Source: Streptococcus sp.
GTDB lineage: Bacteria > Bacillota > Bacilli > Lactobacillales > Streptococcaceae
Direction of reading: 5' to 3'
Length of the DNA stretch: 64,000 nt
NCBI GenBank assembly: GCA_030528055.1
Contig: JAUMZQ010000009.1
Coordinates: forward strand, 43,206 to 107,205
In this document: piece after piece, positions 19,103 to 27,713 of the stretch
How the letters are laid out: the number at the start of each line of letters is the position of its first letter
How positions within the stretch are numbered: position 1 is the stretch's first letter
Translations under genes and position numbers: made by a program
The notes under the pieces: model-generated
What the model was told of the DNA's origin: nothing
Database searches by the model: none
Seen by the model: the letters and a program-made list of their open reading frames with translations, nothing else

Positions 19103-20425
19103 ATGAAAGTAAAAAAATTACTTTGTTCTATTGCAACTTGTGCAGCAGTTTTAACTCTCGTTTCCTGTGGAAATAGTAACTCAAGTAATGCTTCAGGAGA
19201 TAAGTCAAATGATTCAAAAGGAAAAACTGAGATTACTTGGTGGGCATTTCCAACTTATACACAAGAGAAATCTAGTGACGGTGTAGGAACTTATGAAAAA
19301 ACAATTATTGCTGCTTTTGAAAAAGAAAATCCAGATATTACAGTTAAACTAGAAACAATTGATTTCACCTCTGGTCCTGAAAAAATTACAACTGCTATTG
19401 AAGCGGGTACTGCACCTGATGTTTTATTTGATGCACCGGGACGTATTATTCAATATGGTAAAAATGGTAAATTAGCAGACCTAAATGATTTGTTTACAGA
19501 TGATTTCGTGAAAGATGTTAACAATGATCAAATCATTAAAGCAAGTAAAGCAGGAGACACTGCTTACATGTATCCTATTTCATCAGCACCATTTTATATG
19601 GCATTTAACAAAAAAATGTTAAAAGATGCTGGGGTTGATGATTTAGTAAAAGAAGGCTGGACTACAAGCGACTTTGAAAAAGTTTTGAAGGCACTGAAAG
19701 ATAAAGGTTATACACCAGGTTCATTATTTAGTAATGGTCAAGGTGGCGACCAAGGTACACGTGCTTTTATTGCAAATTTAGGTGGTGGTTCTGTTACTAA
19801 CAGTGAAGTTACAAAATATACAACAGATACAGATAAATTTGTTAAAGGTTTAAATACAGCCGTTAAGTATATTAAAGATGGCTTATTATCAAATGGTTCA
19901 CAATATGATGGTGGTGCTGATATTCAAAACTTTGCAAATGGTCAAACATCATACACTATTCTTTGGGCACCAGCTCAAAAAGGCACACAAGCTAAATTAC
20001 TTGAAGCAAGTGGAGTTGATGTTGTAGAAGTACCATTCCCATCTGAAAGTGGAAAACCTGCCCTTGAATATCTTGTTAACGGTTTTGCAGTCTTTAACAA
20101 TGGCGATAAAAAGAAAATAGAAGCTTCTAAAAAATTCATCAAATTTATGGCTGATGATAAAACATGGGGACCAAAAGATGTTATTCGTACAGGAGCGTTT
20201 CCAGTTCGTACATCATTTGGAAAACTTTATGATGATAAACGTATGGAAATGATTGGTTCATGGACTCAATATTACTCACCATACTATAATACAATTGATG
20301 GTTTTGCAGAAATGAGAACACTATGGTTCCCAATGTTACAATCTGTATCAAATGGTGATGAAAAAGTAGAAGATGCCTTAAAGACATTTACTGATAAGGC
20401 AAATGATACAATTAAAAATAAGTAA
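19103..20425 (+). CDS. satA: Sialic acid ABC transporter substrate-binding lipoprotein
   Basis: A 440-residue family 1 extracellular solute-binding lipoprotein. The signal peptide ends in the lipobox LVSC with Cys22, followed by a Ser/Asn-rich linker and a mature domain beginning [12 protein letters not shown]. Position between the ATPase and permease genes, next to nanE/nanA/nanK, supports N-acetylneuraminate as ligand. An attenuator after the gene would raise its level above the permeases, as is usual for binding proteins. Confidence 0.9.
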   Translation: MKVKKLLCSIATCAAVLTLVSCGNSNSSNASGDKSNDSKGKTEITWWAFPTYTQEKSSDGVGTYEKTIIAAFEKENPDITVKLETIDFTSGPEKITTAIEAGTAPDVLFDAPGRIIQYGKNGKLADLNDLFTDDFVKDVNNDQIIKASKAGDTAYMYPISSAPFYMAFNKKMLKDAGVDDLVKEGWTTSDFEKVLKALKDKGYTPGSLFSNGQGGDQGTRAFIANLGGGSVTNSEVTKYTTDTDKFVKGLNTAVKYIKDGLLSNGSQYDGGADIQNFANGQTSYTILWAPAQKGTQAKLLEASGVDVVEVPFPSESGKPALEYLVNGFAVFNNGDKKKIEASKKFIKFMADDKTWGPKDVIRTGAFPVRTSFGKLYDDKRMEMIGSWTQYYSPYYNTIDGFAEMRTLWFPMLQSVSNGDEKVEDALKTFTDKANDTIKNK

Positions 20426-20437
20426 TTTTATGAATTA

Positions 20438-20487
20438 GAGCCCCTATCTAATATCATGTTTATGAGTGGTTAGGGGCTCCATTTTTT
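20438..20487 (+). terminator. Intra-operon attenuator between satA and satB
   Basis: GAGCCCCTA (20438-20446) and TAGGGGCTC (20471-20479) form a strong GC-rich nine-base stem with a 24-base loop, followed by ATTTTTT. It would partly stop transcription after satA and leave lower permease expression. Confidence 0.82.
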
Positions 20488-20517
20488 GAAATCTTAATTA
20501 GAAGAGAGGTATTTGGT

Positions 20518-21405
20518 ATGAAGGTTAATAAAATCAGAATGAGAGAAACCTTAGTATCTTATGCATTTTTAGCCCCAATATTAGTCTTTTTCATCCTATT
20601 TGTACTAGCTCCAATGATTATGGGATTTGTTACAAGTTTCTTCAATTATTCAATGACCTCATTTCAATTTATCGGTTTTTCGAACTACATAAGGATGTTT
20701 CATGATCCGGTATTTATGAAATCATTGATTAACACCATTATTATTGTGATTGGATCAGTACCGATTGTTGTCTTATTTTCGCTTTTTGTTGCATCTCAGA
20801 CTTATCGACAAAATGCTATTGCTAGATCATTTTATCGTTTTGTTTTCTTCTTACCGGTAGTAACAGGGAGTGTTGCTGTAACAGTAGTTTGGAAATGGAT
20901 ATATGATCCACTATCTGGTATTTTAAATTTTGTTTTAAAATCAGGAAATATTATCCAACAAAATATCAGTTGGTTAGGAGATAAACACTGGGCTCTGTTA
21001 GCTATTATTATTATACTTTTAACTACATCTGTTGGTCAGCCTATTATTTTATATATAGCAGCAATGGGTAATATTGATGACTCACTTGTTGAGGCGGCGC
21101 GTGTTGACGGTGCTACTGAACATCAAGTGTTTTGGAAAATTAAGTGGCCAAGTTTGTTGCCAACAACACTCTATATTGCAGTTATCACCACAATTAATTC
21201 TTTCCAATGTTTTGCCCTTATTCAATTATTAACATCTGGTGGACCGAACTACTCAACGAGTACTTTAATGTATTATCTATATGAAAAGGCCTTTAAGTTA
21301 TCTGATTACGGATATGCCAACACAATGGGTGTATTTTTAGCAGTGATGATTGCCTTGATTAGTTTTGCTCAGTTCAAGATTCTTGGAAACGATGTTGAAT
21401 ACTAA
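20518..21405 (+). CDS. satB: Sialic acid ABC transporter permease SatB
   Basis: A 295-residue MalF-type inner permease with six membrane segments. The EAA loop that contacts the ATPase is EAARVDGATEHQVFWKIKWPSL. It pairs with SatC. GGTATTTGG precedes the start, with AGAGAGG as the ribosome binding site. Confidence 0.9.
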   Translation: MKVNKIRMRETLVSYAFLAPILVFFILFVLAPMIMGFVTSFFNYSMTSFQFIGFSNYIRMFHDPVFMKSLINTIIIVIGSVPIVVLFSLFVASQTYRQNAIARSFYRFVFFLPVVTGSVAVTVVWKWIYDPLSGILNFVLKSGNIIQQNISWLGDKHWALLAIIIILLTTSVGQPIILYIAAMGNIDDSLVEAARVDGATEHQVFWKIKWPSLLPTTLYIAVITTINSFQCFALIQLLTSGGPNYSTSTLMYYLYEKAFKLSDYGYANTMGVFLAVMIALISFAQFKILGNDVEY

Positions 21406-21429
21406 ATTACTAGAATTAAGGAGAAAGAA

Positions 21430-22260
21430 ATGAAAAAGAAAACATTGACTCCCTTTACAGTTATCTCAACAATCATTCTATTACTATTAACAATTTTATT
21501 TATATTTCCATTCTATTGGATCATGACAGGTGCTTTTAAAGCTCAACCAGATACGATTGTTGTTCCACCACAATGGATTCCAGCACATCCAACAGTAGAA
21601 AATTTCAAACAATTAACTATTCAAAATCCAGCTATACAATGGATGTGGAATAGTGTATTTATTTCATTAGCTACAATGTTTCTAGTGTGTGCAACATCCT
21701 CATTGGCAGGTTATGTTTTAGCTAAAAAAAGATTTTATGGTCAACGTATCTTGTTTTCTGTTTTTATTGCTGCGATGGCTCTACCAAAACAAGTTGTTTT
21801 AGTACCGCTAGTTCGTATCGTAAATTTTTTAGGAATTCATGATACTTTGGCAGCAGTCATACTACCTCTAGTGGGTTGGCCATTTGGTGTCTTTTTGATG
21901 AAACAATTTAGTGAAAATATTCCGACTGAATTATTAGAATCAGCTAAGATTGACGGTTGTGGAGAATTGAGAACTTTTTGGAGTGTTGCTTTTCCAATTG
22001 TAAAACCTGGTTTTGCAGCTTTAGCCATTTTCACTTTTATTAATACTTGGAATGACTATTTCATGCAACTAGTCATGTTAACATCTCGTCAAAATTTAAC
22101 AATTTCATTAGGTGTTGCAACTATGCAGGCTGAGATGGCAACGAACTATGGGCTTATCATGGCAGGAGCAGCTTTGGCGGCTGTACCAATTGTTGCAGTC
22201 TTTCTTGTATTCCAAAAATCATTTACACAAGGTATTACCATGGGAGCTGTCAAGGGGTAG
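21430..22260 (+). CDS. satC: Sialic acid ABC transporter permease SatC
   Basis: A 276-residue MalG-type permease with six membrane segments and the EAA loop ESAKIDGCGELRTFWSVAFPIV. It follows satB by 24 bases with an AAGGAG site. SatB and SatC together form the membrane channel. Confidence 0.9.
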   Translation: MKKKTLTPFTVISTIILLLLTILFIFPFYWIMTGAFKAQPDTIVVPPQWIPAHPTVENFKQLTIQNPAIQWMWNSVFISLATMFLVCATSSLAGYVLAKKRFYGQRILFSVFIAAMALPKQVVLVPLVRIVNFLGIHDTLAAVILPLVGWPFGVFLMKQFSENIPTELLESAKIDGCGELRTFWSVAFPIVKPGFAALAIFTFINTWNDYFMQLVMLTSRQNLTISLGVATMQAEMATNYGLIMAGAALAAVPIVAVFLVFQKSFTQGITMGAVKG

Positions 22261-22263
22261 TTT

Positions 22264-22716
22264 ATGATATATGATAAAGTTGTTAATATTTACCGTTATC
22301 TAGGAATTCATAAAAACTTAGATAAAGCTATTCACTACATTAATGAAACTAATTTAAAACAGCTTGATTACGGAACATATGAAATTGATGGTGATAAAGT
22401 TATCCTATTTGTACAAGATAATACATTACTAAAAGAAAAAACGAGTCAGTTTGAATACCATCATCGTTATATGGATATTCAATTGATTGATCAAGGTTAC
22501 GAACGCATATCTTATGGTCAAGGCGTTGCAGCAGAAACCATTGTTTTTGATACTGATAAGGATATTGGATTTTATGAGTGTTCAGAGAGTGTGGATTATT
22601 ATTTGGATACCGAAAATTTTGTAGCATTTTTCCCAAATGAATTTCACCAACCAAATAACTTTGCAAATAAGAGTGAAATGGTTAGAAAATACGTTTTTAA
22701 AGTTAAATTTGAATAG
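22264..22716 (+). CDS. YhcH/YjgK/YiaL family protein, probable sialic acid anomerase (NanQ-like)
   Basis: A 150-residue small cupin-like protein with the conserved segments FEYHHRYMDIQLI and FFPNEFHQPNN, whose His and Glu residues bind metal in the family. Escherichia coli NanQ (YhcH) speeds alpha/beta anomerisation of N-acetylneuraminate. The gene starts three bases after satC and belongs to the operon. Older annotations call this family beta-galactosidase subunit beta, which is misleading here. Confidence 0.82.
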   Translation: MIYDKVVNIYRYLGIHKNLDKAIHYINETNLKQLDYGTYEIDGDKVILFVQDNTLLKEKTSQFEYHHRYMDIQLIDQGYERISYGQGVAAETIVFDTDKDIGFYECSESVDYYLDTENFVAFFPNEFHQPNNFANKSEMVRKYVFKVKFE

Positions 22717-22731
22717 ATAGGAGCAATTAGG

Positions 22732-23388
22732 ATGGCTAGTAGAGGTAGGCAATTAGTAAAAACAATCTTTAATACTGATAATAAAGTTATGAAAGTTTGT
22801 GAGAGAATTTTTGATTTTATTTGTCTAAATCTTATTTTTCTCTTATCTTGCTTACCTATTATTACTATTGGTGTGGCAAGAATTAGTCTTTATTATGTGC
22901 TTGATCAAATGAAGAGAACTCAACATGTATCAATTTTGAAAGAATACTTTTATTCATTCAGATTGAATTTTAAAATTGGATTCAGTCTTTTCCTAATTGA
23001 ACTAGCTGTTGTAGGAATTATTGGACTAGATTTATATCTCATTCATGCACAAACAATATTTACTTTTACAGCCATGAAAGCGATCTGTATTGGATTATTG
23101 TTTTTAGTATCGTTATTTGCTCTAATTATTTATCCTTTAGCTAGCTCTAAAGAATATCAATTAAAAGCATTATTAAAGATTACTTTATTACAATTGTCGT
23201 TTAATATATTCAAAAGTTTTCTATTGTTGCTTATCTTCATTGTCCTAATTTTTGTATATTTTAGTTCAGTTTTTACTTTAGTATTCGGAAGTTTATTTTT
23301 ACTAATTGCAGGTTTTTCAACACTTGCATCTATTCAATTAACAATTATTGATAAAATGATAACGCCTAAATTAGATGAGGTTTTATAA
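22732..23388 (+). CDS. DUF624 (YesL-like) membrane protein
   Basis: A 218-residue protein with about five membrane segments. DUF624 proteins are often found next to carbohydrate ABC transporters in Firmicutes, and the pneumococcal sat locus has one in the same place. No catalytic motif is visible. A helper role in transport is only a guess. It starts 15 bases after the preceding gene. Confidence 0.8.
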   Translation: MASRGRQLVKTIFNTDNKVMKVCERIFDFICLNLIFLLSCLPIITIGVARISLYYVLDQMKRTQHVSILKEYFYSFRLNFKIGFSLFLIELAVVGIIGLDLYLIHAQTIFTFTAMKAICIGLLFLVSLFALIIYPLASSKEYQLKALLKITLLQLSFNIFKSFLLLLIFIVLIFVYFSSVFTLVFGSLFLLIAGFSTLASIQLTIIDKMITPKLDEVL

Positions 23389-23397
23389 GGAGAAAGA

Positions 23398-24318
23398 ATG
23401 AAAAATTTAGAAAAATATCATGGTATTATTCCAGCATTCTATGCTTGTTACGATGATGAAGGAGAGATTAGTCCAGAACGTGTCAAACAGCTTGTTCAGT
23501 ATTTTATTGATAAGAGTGTTCAAGGACTTTATGTGAATGGTTCATCTGGAGAGTGTATTTACCAGAGTGTTGAGGATAGAAAACAGCTATTAGAAGCAGT
23601 TATGACAGTGGCTAAAGGTAAATTGACTATTATAGCACATGTGGCATGTAATAATACAAAAGACAGTATTGAATTAGCAAAGCATGCTGAAGCGTTAGGT
23701 GTTGATGCAATTGCAGCGATCCCACCGATTTATTTTAGATTACCAGAATATTCAATAGCTGCTTATTGGAACGCTATCAGTGATGCTGCACCTAATACTG
23801 ATTTTATTATTTATAATATTCCGCAGTTAGCCGGTGTTTCTTTGACACCTGACCTTTATAAGGAAATGCTAAAAAATCCTCGTGTGATTGGAGTAAAAAA
23901 TTCTTCTATGCCTGTTCAAGATATTCAAGTGTTTGTCTCTACGGCTGGGGTAGATCATATTGTTTTCAATGGTCCAGATGAGCAATTTCTTGGAGGACGT
24001 TTAATGGGAGCTAAAGCAGGTATTGGTGGTACTTATGGTGCCATGCCAGAACTGTTTGTAGAATTGAATAAATTAATTGCTGAGAAAAAATTGGATAAAG
24101 CACAAGAATTACAATATGCTATTAATGATATTATTGCAAAACTTGTTTCAGGGCATGGACATATGTATGCTATTATCAAAGAGGTTATTCGGATAAAAGA
24201 AGGAATAAATCTTGGAGGTGTTCGATTGCCTTTGGAAAATATGGTAGAAGAAGATTACACTATTGCACATGAAGCCGCACAGATGATTCAAAAAACGATT
24301 TATAACTTCTGTTCGTAA
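23398..24318 (+). CDS. nanA: N-acetylneuraminate lyase
   Basis: A 306-residue TIM-barrel aldolase of the DHDPS/NAL family that splits Neu5Ac into ManNAc and pyruvate. The GSSGE carboxylate-binding motif is in NGSSGECIYQS, the conserved Tyr in IIYNIPQLAGV, and the Schiff-base lysine is K167 in IGVKNSS. The gene begins nine bases after the DUF624 gene with an AAGGAG site. This nanA is the lyase, not the pneumococcal sialidase of the same name. Confidence 0.94.
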   Translation: MKNLEKYHGIIPAFYACYDDEGEISPERVKQLVQYFIDKSVQGLYVNGSSGECIYQSVEDRKQLLEAVMTVAKGKLTIIAHVACNNTKDSIELAKHAEALGVDAIAAIPPIYFRLPEYSIAAYWNAISDAAPNTDFIIYNIPQLAGVSLTPDLYKEMLKNPRVIGVKNSSMPVQDIQVFVSTAGVDHIVFNGPDEQFLGGRLMGAKAGIGGTYGAMPELFVELNKLIAEKKLDKAQELQYAINDIIAKLVSGHGHMYAIIKEVIRIKEGINLGGVRLPLENMVEEDYTIAHEAAQMIQKTIYNFCS

Positions 24319-24356
24319 GAAATTAATTATATTATATAAAGAAAGAAGGGCTACTA

Positions 24357-25253
24357 ATGGAAAAATATCTTGCTATTGATATTGGTGGTACTTTTATAAA
24401 ATATGGAATTATTGATCAAAATGATCATTTTATTGAGCAAAATAAAATGCAAACAAATGCCGATAAGGGTGGGAAACATATCTTAAGTACTGTTAAAAAT
24501 CTAGTAAGTCTATATAAAGATAAGTATCATTTAACAGGTGTATGTATATCCACAGCAGGCATGGTAGATCCAGATAAGGGAGAGATTTTTTATTCGGGTC
24601 CTCAAATACCAAATTATGCTGGTATTAATTTTAAAGATACGATTGAGCAAGAATTTGGAGTACTGTGTGAGGTAGAAAATGATGTTAAGTGTGCTGGGCT
24701 AGCAGAGGGAATCTCTGGTAGTGGAAAAGATAGTAGAATAAATCTTTGTCTTACAATCGGAACTGGCATAGGAGGGTGCTTGCTAGTTGATGGAAAAATT
24801 TTTCATGGTTTTAGTAATTCAGCTTGTGAGGTAGGCTATATTTATCTTCCAGATGGAGCATTTCAAGATCTTGCTTCAACAACTACTTTAGTAAAATACG
24901 TTGCAGAAAAAGAAAATTCTTCCATTGATGAATGGTCAGGAGTTAGAATTTTTGATGAAGCAAAAAAAGGAAATCAAAACTGCATAGAAGGAATTGATAG
25001 AATGGTTGACTACCTAGGACAGGGTTTAGCAAATATCTGTTATGTAGTTAATCCAGAAACGATTATTTTAGGTGGTGGTATTATGGCTCAAAAAGATTAT
25101 TTATCTGAGAAAATACGAACTGCTTTGGATCATTATTTGGTTCCTAGTATTGCCAAAAATACTTACCTTACTTTTGCTCATTATGAAAATCAAGCTGGAA
25201 TGCTTGGTGCTTGTTATAACTTTAGAAAAAAACATCTAGTAGTTAATTTTTAA
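24357..25253 (+). CDS. nanK: ROK-family kinase, probable N-acetylmannosamine kinase
   Basis: A 298-residue ROK protein. The ATP-binding DIGGTFIKYG motif opens the protein; LTIGTGIGGCLLVDG is the second phosphate motif. The canonical ROK zinc signature (CxCGxxGC) is absent; the segment after HGFSNSACEVGYIYLPDG contains no cysteine cluster, as in some Firmicutes NanK proteins. Last gene of the sialic acid operon; it makes ManNAc-6-P for NanE. The operon therefore contains uptake, lyase, kinase and epimerase, but no sialidase and no nagA. Confidence 0.88.
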   Translation: MEKYLAIDIGGTFIKYGIIDQNDHFIEQNKMQTNADKGGKHILSTVKNLVSLYKDKYHLTGVCISTAGMVDPDKGEIFYSGPQIPNYAGINFKDTIEQEFGVLCEVENDVKCAGLAEGISGSGKDSRINLCLTIGTGIGGCLLVDGKIFHGFSNSACEVGYIYLPDGAFQDLASTTTLVKYVAEKENSSIDEWSGVRIFDEAKKGNQNCIEGIDRMVDYLGQGLANICYVVNPETIILGGGIMAQKDYLSEKIRTALDHYLVPSIAKNTYLTFAHYENQAGMLGACYNFRKKHLVVNF

Positions 25254-25261
25254 TTGAGTGT

Positions 25262-25327
25262 AGGTCATTCATGTTGATGTCTTTCAGAAATAGCAATATA
25301 TCTGAAACGAACATGCTTGGCCTTTTT
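25262..25327 (+). terminator. Large hairpin terminator after nanK
   Basis: A two-tier stem: outer GGTC...CATGTT pairs with AACATG...GGCC (two mismatches), inner TTTCAGA with TCTGAAA, followed by TTTTT at about 25323-25327. It closes the sialic acid operon. Confidence 0.65.
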
Positions 25328-25382
25328 ATAGTCTGATTTTTAAACCAACTTTCTAGTTATCCACCGATCATTTTACAGCAAC

Positions 25383-25411
25383 AAAAAAAGACTAGTTTAT
25401 TCAACCAGTCT
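25383..25411 (-). terminator. Rho-independent terminator of the candidate small RNA
   Basis: Read on the minus strand: AGACTGGTT, loop GAATA, AACTAGTCT (one G-U pair), then seven T residues. It also faces the nanK terminator, so the two units are insulated. Confidence 0.8.
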
Positions 25412-25591
25412 ATAACAAGTTATCACTTCTAGTTCAACGAACTAGAATAGAGGTTATGATAATTGTTTATATGACAATCCAAACTTTTCATCTCCCTTAT
25501 GTTTGCAAAATATTGAATAGTCGGTGTTAAAAAGGTTTCAGTCTGCTTTTGACGATTCAATAAGAAACAAGATAATACGTTAAAATTGTCT
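25383..25591 (-). ncRNA. Candidate orphan small RNA with its own promoter and terminator
   Basis: On the minus strand a promoter (TTGATT, 17 bases, TATAAT) lies at 25626-25598, so transcription should begin near 25591. A rho-independent terminator ends it at about 25383. The roughly 209-base product contains no convincing protein; only 17-20 codons follow a GGGAG sequence. A long hairpin near the 3' end (25462-25420) has a perfect nine-base stem TTCTAGTTC/GAACTAGAA, a lower six-base stem, and a nine-base bulge that reads UAACCUCUA in RNA, complementary to a Shine-Dalgarno-like sequence. A further seven-base pairing (AUUGAAU/AUUCAAU) is possible in the 5' half. I do not recognise the family; it is neither tmRNA nor tracrRNA-like. 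Confidence 0.6.
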
Positions 25592-25597
25592 ACCGAC

Positions 25598-25626
25598 ATT
25601 ATAGCTCTTTTTAATTAAAAAATCAA
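25598..25626 (-). promoter_or_regulatory. Promoter of the candidate small RNA
   Basis: On the minus strand: TTGATT (25626-25621), a 17-base spacer and a perfect TATAAT (25603-25598). The nearest downstream feature on that strand is only the terminator at 25383. Confidence 0.7.
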
Positions 25627-25722
25627 TAGCTAAATGTATATAATTTCTAATATTTTTTAAAAGAGTGAACTGTATAATCCGAATCAACTGTTTCATTTTA
25701 CTGGACGACCGAATCCTAGGAG

Positions 25723-26364
25723 TCAGTCGATTTCTTTTTCTAAAGCTAGAATATCTCCTTTTTGTCCATAGTGTAGGATACGAAGATACTCGCCCCAAAT
25801 ACGCGAGCGACCAGTATCTGTTAACATCCATTCTTCTCTAGATAGTTTCTCTCCTTTGTAGACAGCATCAAATGTGAATGGAACATAGGTCATAGCTGAT
25901 GGTAAATATTTTGCAAGTGTTCGTCGCTGTCTACCAGTTGCATGGCTTTTACAGATAAACATGATAGATGATATGGTATTAAAATCAAATATTTTTTTAG
26001 CAAACAATACATTCTCTAAAGTATTTGTTGAATGGTGTTCGGATATAACTTTTTCTTTTGGAATACCAGCAGAGAATAGATGTTGACAAATAACTGCAGC
26101 TTCACTCTCGCTTTCTTCATCCCAATCTTTATGGGCAGTCCCTGTTAGGCTACGACCACCTGTCACAAGAATTTGTTTTGCATAACCTTTTTGGTAAGCT
26201 TCAATTGCTCTTTCCCAATGTCCTGGATGTGTCCCTGCGAATACAAAAAGTAAGTCACATGGTTTAGGAGCAACGGCCTTTTCAAATGTTACAGATGTTA
26301 AAAATTTTATCTCGTCGCTACTTAATTGGGGACAAGAAGGTGTTTTTGGAATAATGGGTTTCAT
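25723..26364 (-). CDS. YdcF family protein (DUF218)
   Basis: A 213-residue protein with the DUF218 pattern: LLFVFAGTHPGHWERAIEAYQKG, the glycine-rich ILVTGGRSLTG, the acidic ESEAAVICQHLFSAGIP, and the conserved STNTLENVLFAKKIF. Family members bind nucleotides or SAM (E. coli YdcF) or act in envelope biology (SanA/ElyC), so function here is unknown. It lacks a membrane anchor. AGGAGC precedes the ATG. It is a lone minus-strand gene next to the lactonase gene. Confidence 0.8.
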   Translation of the reverse strand: MKPIIPKTPSCPQLSSDEIKFLTSVTFEKAVAPKPCDLLFVFAGTHPGHWERAIEAYQKGYAKQILVTGGRSLTGTAHKDWDEESESEAAVICQHLFSAGIPKEKVISEHHSTNTLENVLFAKKIFDFNTISSIMFICKSHATGRQRRTLAKYLPSAMTYVPFTFDAVYKGEKLSREEWMLTDTGRSRIWGEYLRILHYGQKGDILALEKEID

Positions 26365-26475
26365 AGTACAGCTCCTATATGAATTGCGACAGACTATATC
26401 CTAAATAGTAAGATACGATTAGCCATATGAAAGAATAAAAATAGAATTTACATTCTCTTATGATAATAAGAATGG

Positions 26476-27483
26476 TCAAGAGTGTGCCACAATGCAGACT
26501 GCTTCTGGAACGTGAAAATGATGTGAGAGTTCGATCAGGTTTCCATTTTCTTTATCTCGCTGAAAGACAGTAGCATTGTCTGAATCTTGATGAACTGCTA
26601 TCAGGTATGCTTCATCTGGTGTTATTATAAAATCGCGAGGATTTTTTCCGTTTGTGGTCGTAATCTCCACCAATGATAGACTGCCGTCAGCGAGGATTTG
26701 ATAAACTGCAATGGAATCATGTCCACGATTAGAGGCATAGAGGAATTTTCCGTCTGAGGATAATCGAATAGCAGCAGTAGCATTGTCTTCTTTGTAATCT
26801 GTTGGGAGGGTCGAAATGGTTTGTAAAAGTTCAAATTGTCCCAAACCATCGTAAATAAGTACTTCAACAGTTGAGTTGAGTTCACAGATAAGATAAGCTA
26901 TTTTGTAGTAAGGATGGAAAATAATATGACGAGGGCCAGCACCAGCCGTACTAGTATAGCTATCTAATTTTTTTAGACTTCCATTTGTTGCAATATCGTA
27001 AGTGATGACTTCATCTGTTCCCAAATCACAAGTAATTAGATAGTTATCTGGAGTTAAATCAGCATAATGTACATGAGCAGTCGTTTGATTAGCATGCGGA
27101 CCGGAACCATGATGAGTATCGGAATCAAGTAAGCTAAGGGAACCATCGGAGTGACGTTGATAGACTAAGACTTGCCCCTTATGGTAATTTGCACCGTAGA
27201 CAAGATTTCTTGGTTCATCAACAGCCACATAACAAAGTGGAGCTCCTTCCGTTACAACATGATTTAAAAGTTGAAAATCTTTATTAAAGGCAGCAATTCC
27301 ACCTTGATTTTGGACAGCACCGACAGAATAAAGATGATTAAATTTGTCAAAAGCTAGATAAGTTGGGCTTGGTTCTTTAGCAACTAGTTCCAGATTTGAA
27401 AGAGTTCCTTCGTCAAAATCAGCTTTATAAATCCCCTGAGATAGTCTGCGAGTATAGGTTCCAAAATAAATAGTTTGAGTCAT
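26476..27483 (-). CDS. pgl: Lactonase-family 6-phosphogluconolactonase (seven-bladed propeller)
   Basis: A 335-residue cytoplasmic beta-propeller of the YkgB/YbhE type that hydrolyses 6-phosphogluconolactone in the oxidative pentose phosphate pathway. Repeated blade strands such as LAFDKFNHLYSVG, SSDGKFLYASNRGHDSIAVY and GPRHIIFHPYYKIAYLICE are clear. Length is normal. It has an extended -10 promoter (TGCTATACT) on the minus strand at 27525-27520 and a divergent neighbour (the AI-2E permease). Confidence 0.85.
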   Translation of the reverse strand: MTQTIYFGTYTRRLSQGIYKADFDEGTLSNLELVAKEPSPTYLAFDKFNHLYSVGAVQNQGGIAAFNKDFQLLNHVVTEGAPLCYVAVDEPRNLVYGANYHKGQVLVYQRHSDGSLSLLDSDTHHGSGPHANQTTAHVHYADLTPDNYLITCDLGTDEVITYDIATNGSLKKLDSYTSTAGAGPRHIIFHPYYKIAYLICELNSTVEVLIYDGLGQFELLQTISTLPTDYKEDNATAAIRLSSDGKFLYASNRGHDSIAVYQILADGSLSLVEITTTNGKNPRDFIITPDEAYLIAVHQDSDNATVFQRDKENGNLIELSHHFHVPEAVCIVAHS

Positions 27484-27519
27484 TTGTTTTACCTCGTATA
27501 TAGTTAACTTCTTAGTATT

Positions 27520-27525
27520 AGTATA
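27520..27525 (-). promoter_or_regulatory. Extended -10 promoter of the lactonase gene
   Basis: The minus strand reads TGCTATACT about 40 bases before the start codon at 27483; a GAGG ribosome binding site lies between. Confidence 0.5.
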
Positions 27526-27681
27526 GCATAAAGTGATGAAATGCGTTTGAATGATTATTTTTTAGCTTGCTGATTGTCCATAATCTATTAAGAAGAATTA
27601 TTTATCGTATTATCAAATCGTCCAATGATATTTTTAGAAAGAACGATGCGGTTAATCAAGGAATTTTTGCTTGAAAAATGT

Positions 27682-27687
27682 TACAAT
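27682..27687 (+). promoter_or_regulatory. Extended -10 promoter of the AI-2E family gene
   Basis: TGTTACAAT is an extended -10 element 26 bases before the start codon, with AAAGGAG as ribosome binding site. Confidence 0.5.
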
Positions 27688-27713
27688 AGCATCAACGTTT
27701 AAAGGAGTTAAGC

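Noticed and set aside
25510-25600. GTCGGT/ACCGAC pairing as a 5' closing stem of the small RNA
   Set aside because: The GTCGGT arm lies between the -10 element and the predicted transcription start, so it is probably not transcribed.
25613-25690. CiaR direct repeat (TTTAAG-N5-TTTAAG) in front of the small RNA
   Set aside because: The region is AT-rich but has no such repeat at the right place, so assignment to the csRNA family is not supported.
25580-25831. 83-codon minus-strand ORF overlapping the YdcF gene end
   Set aside because: It is out of frame with the clear YdcF-family protein and has no ribosome binding site or family resemblance; part of it coincides with the small RNA promoter.
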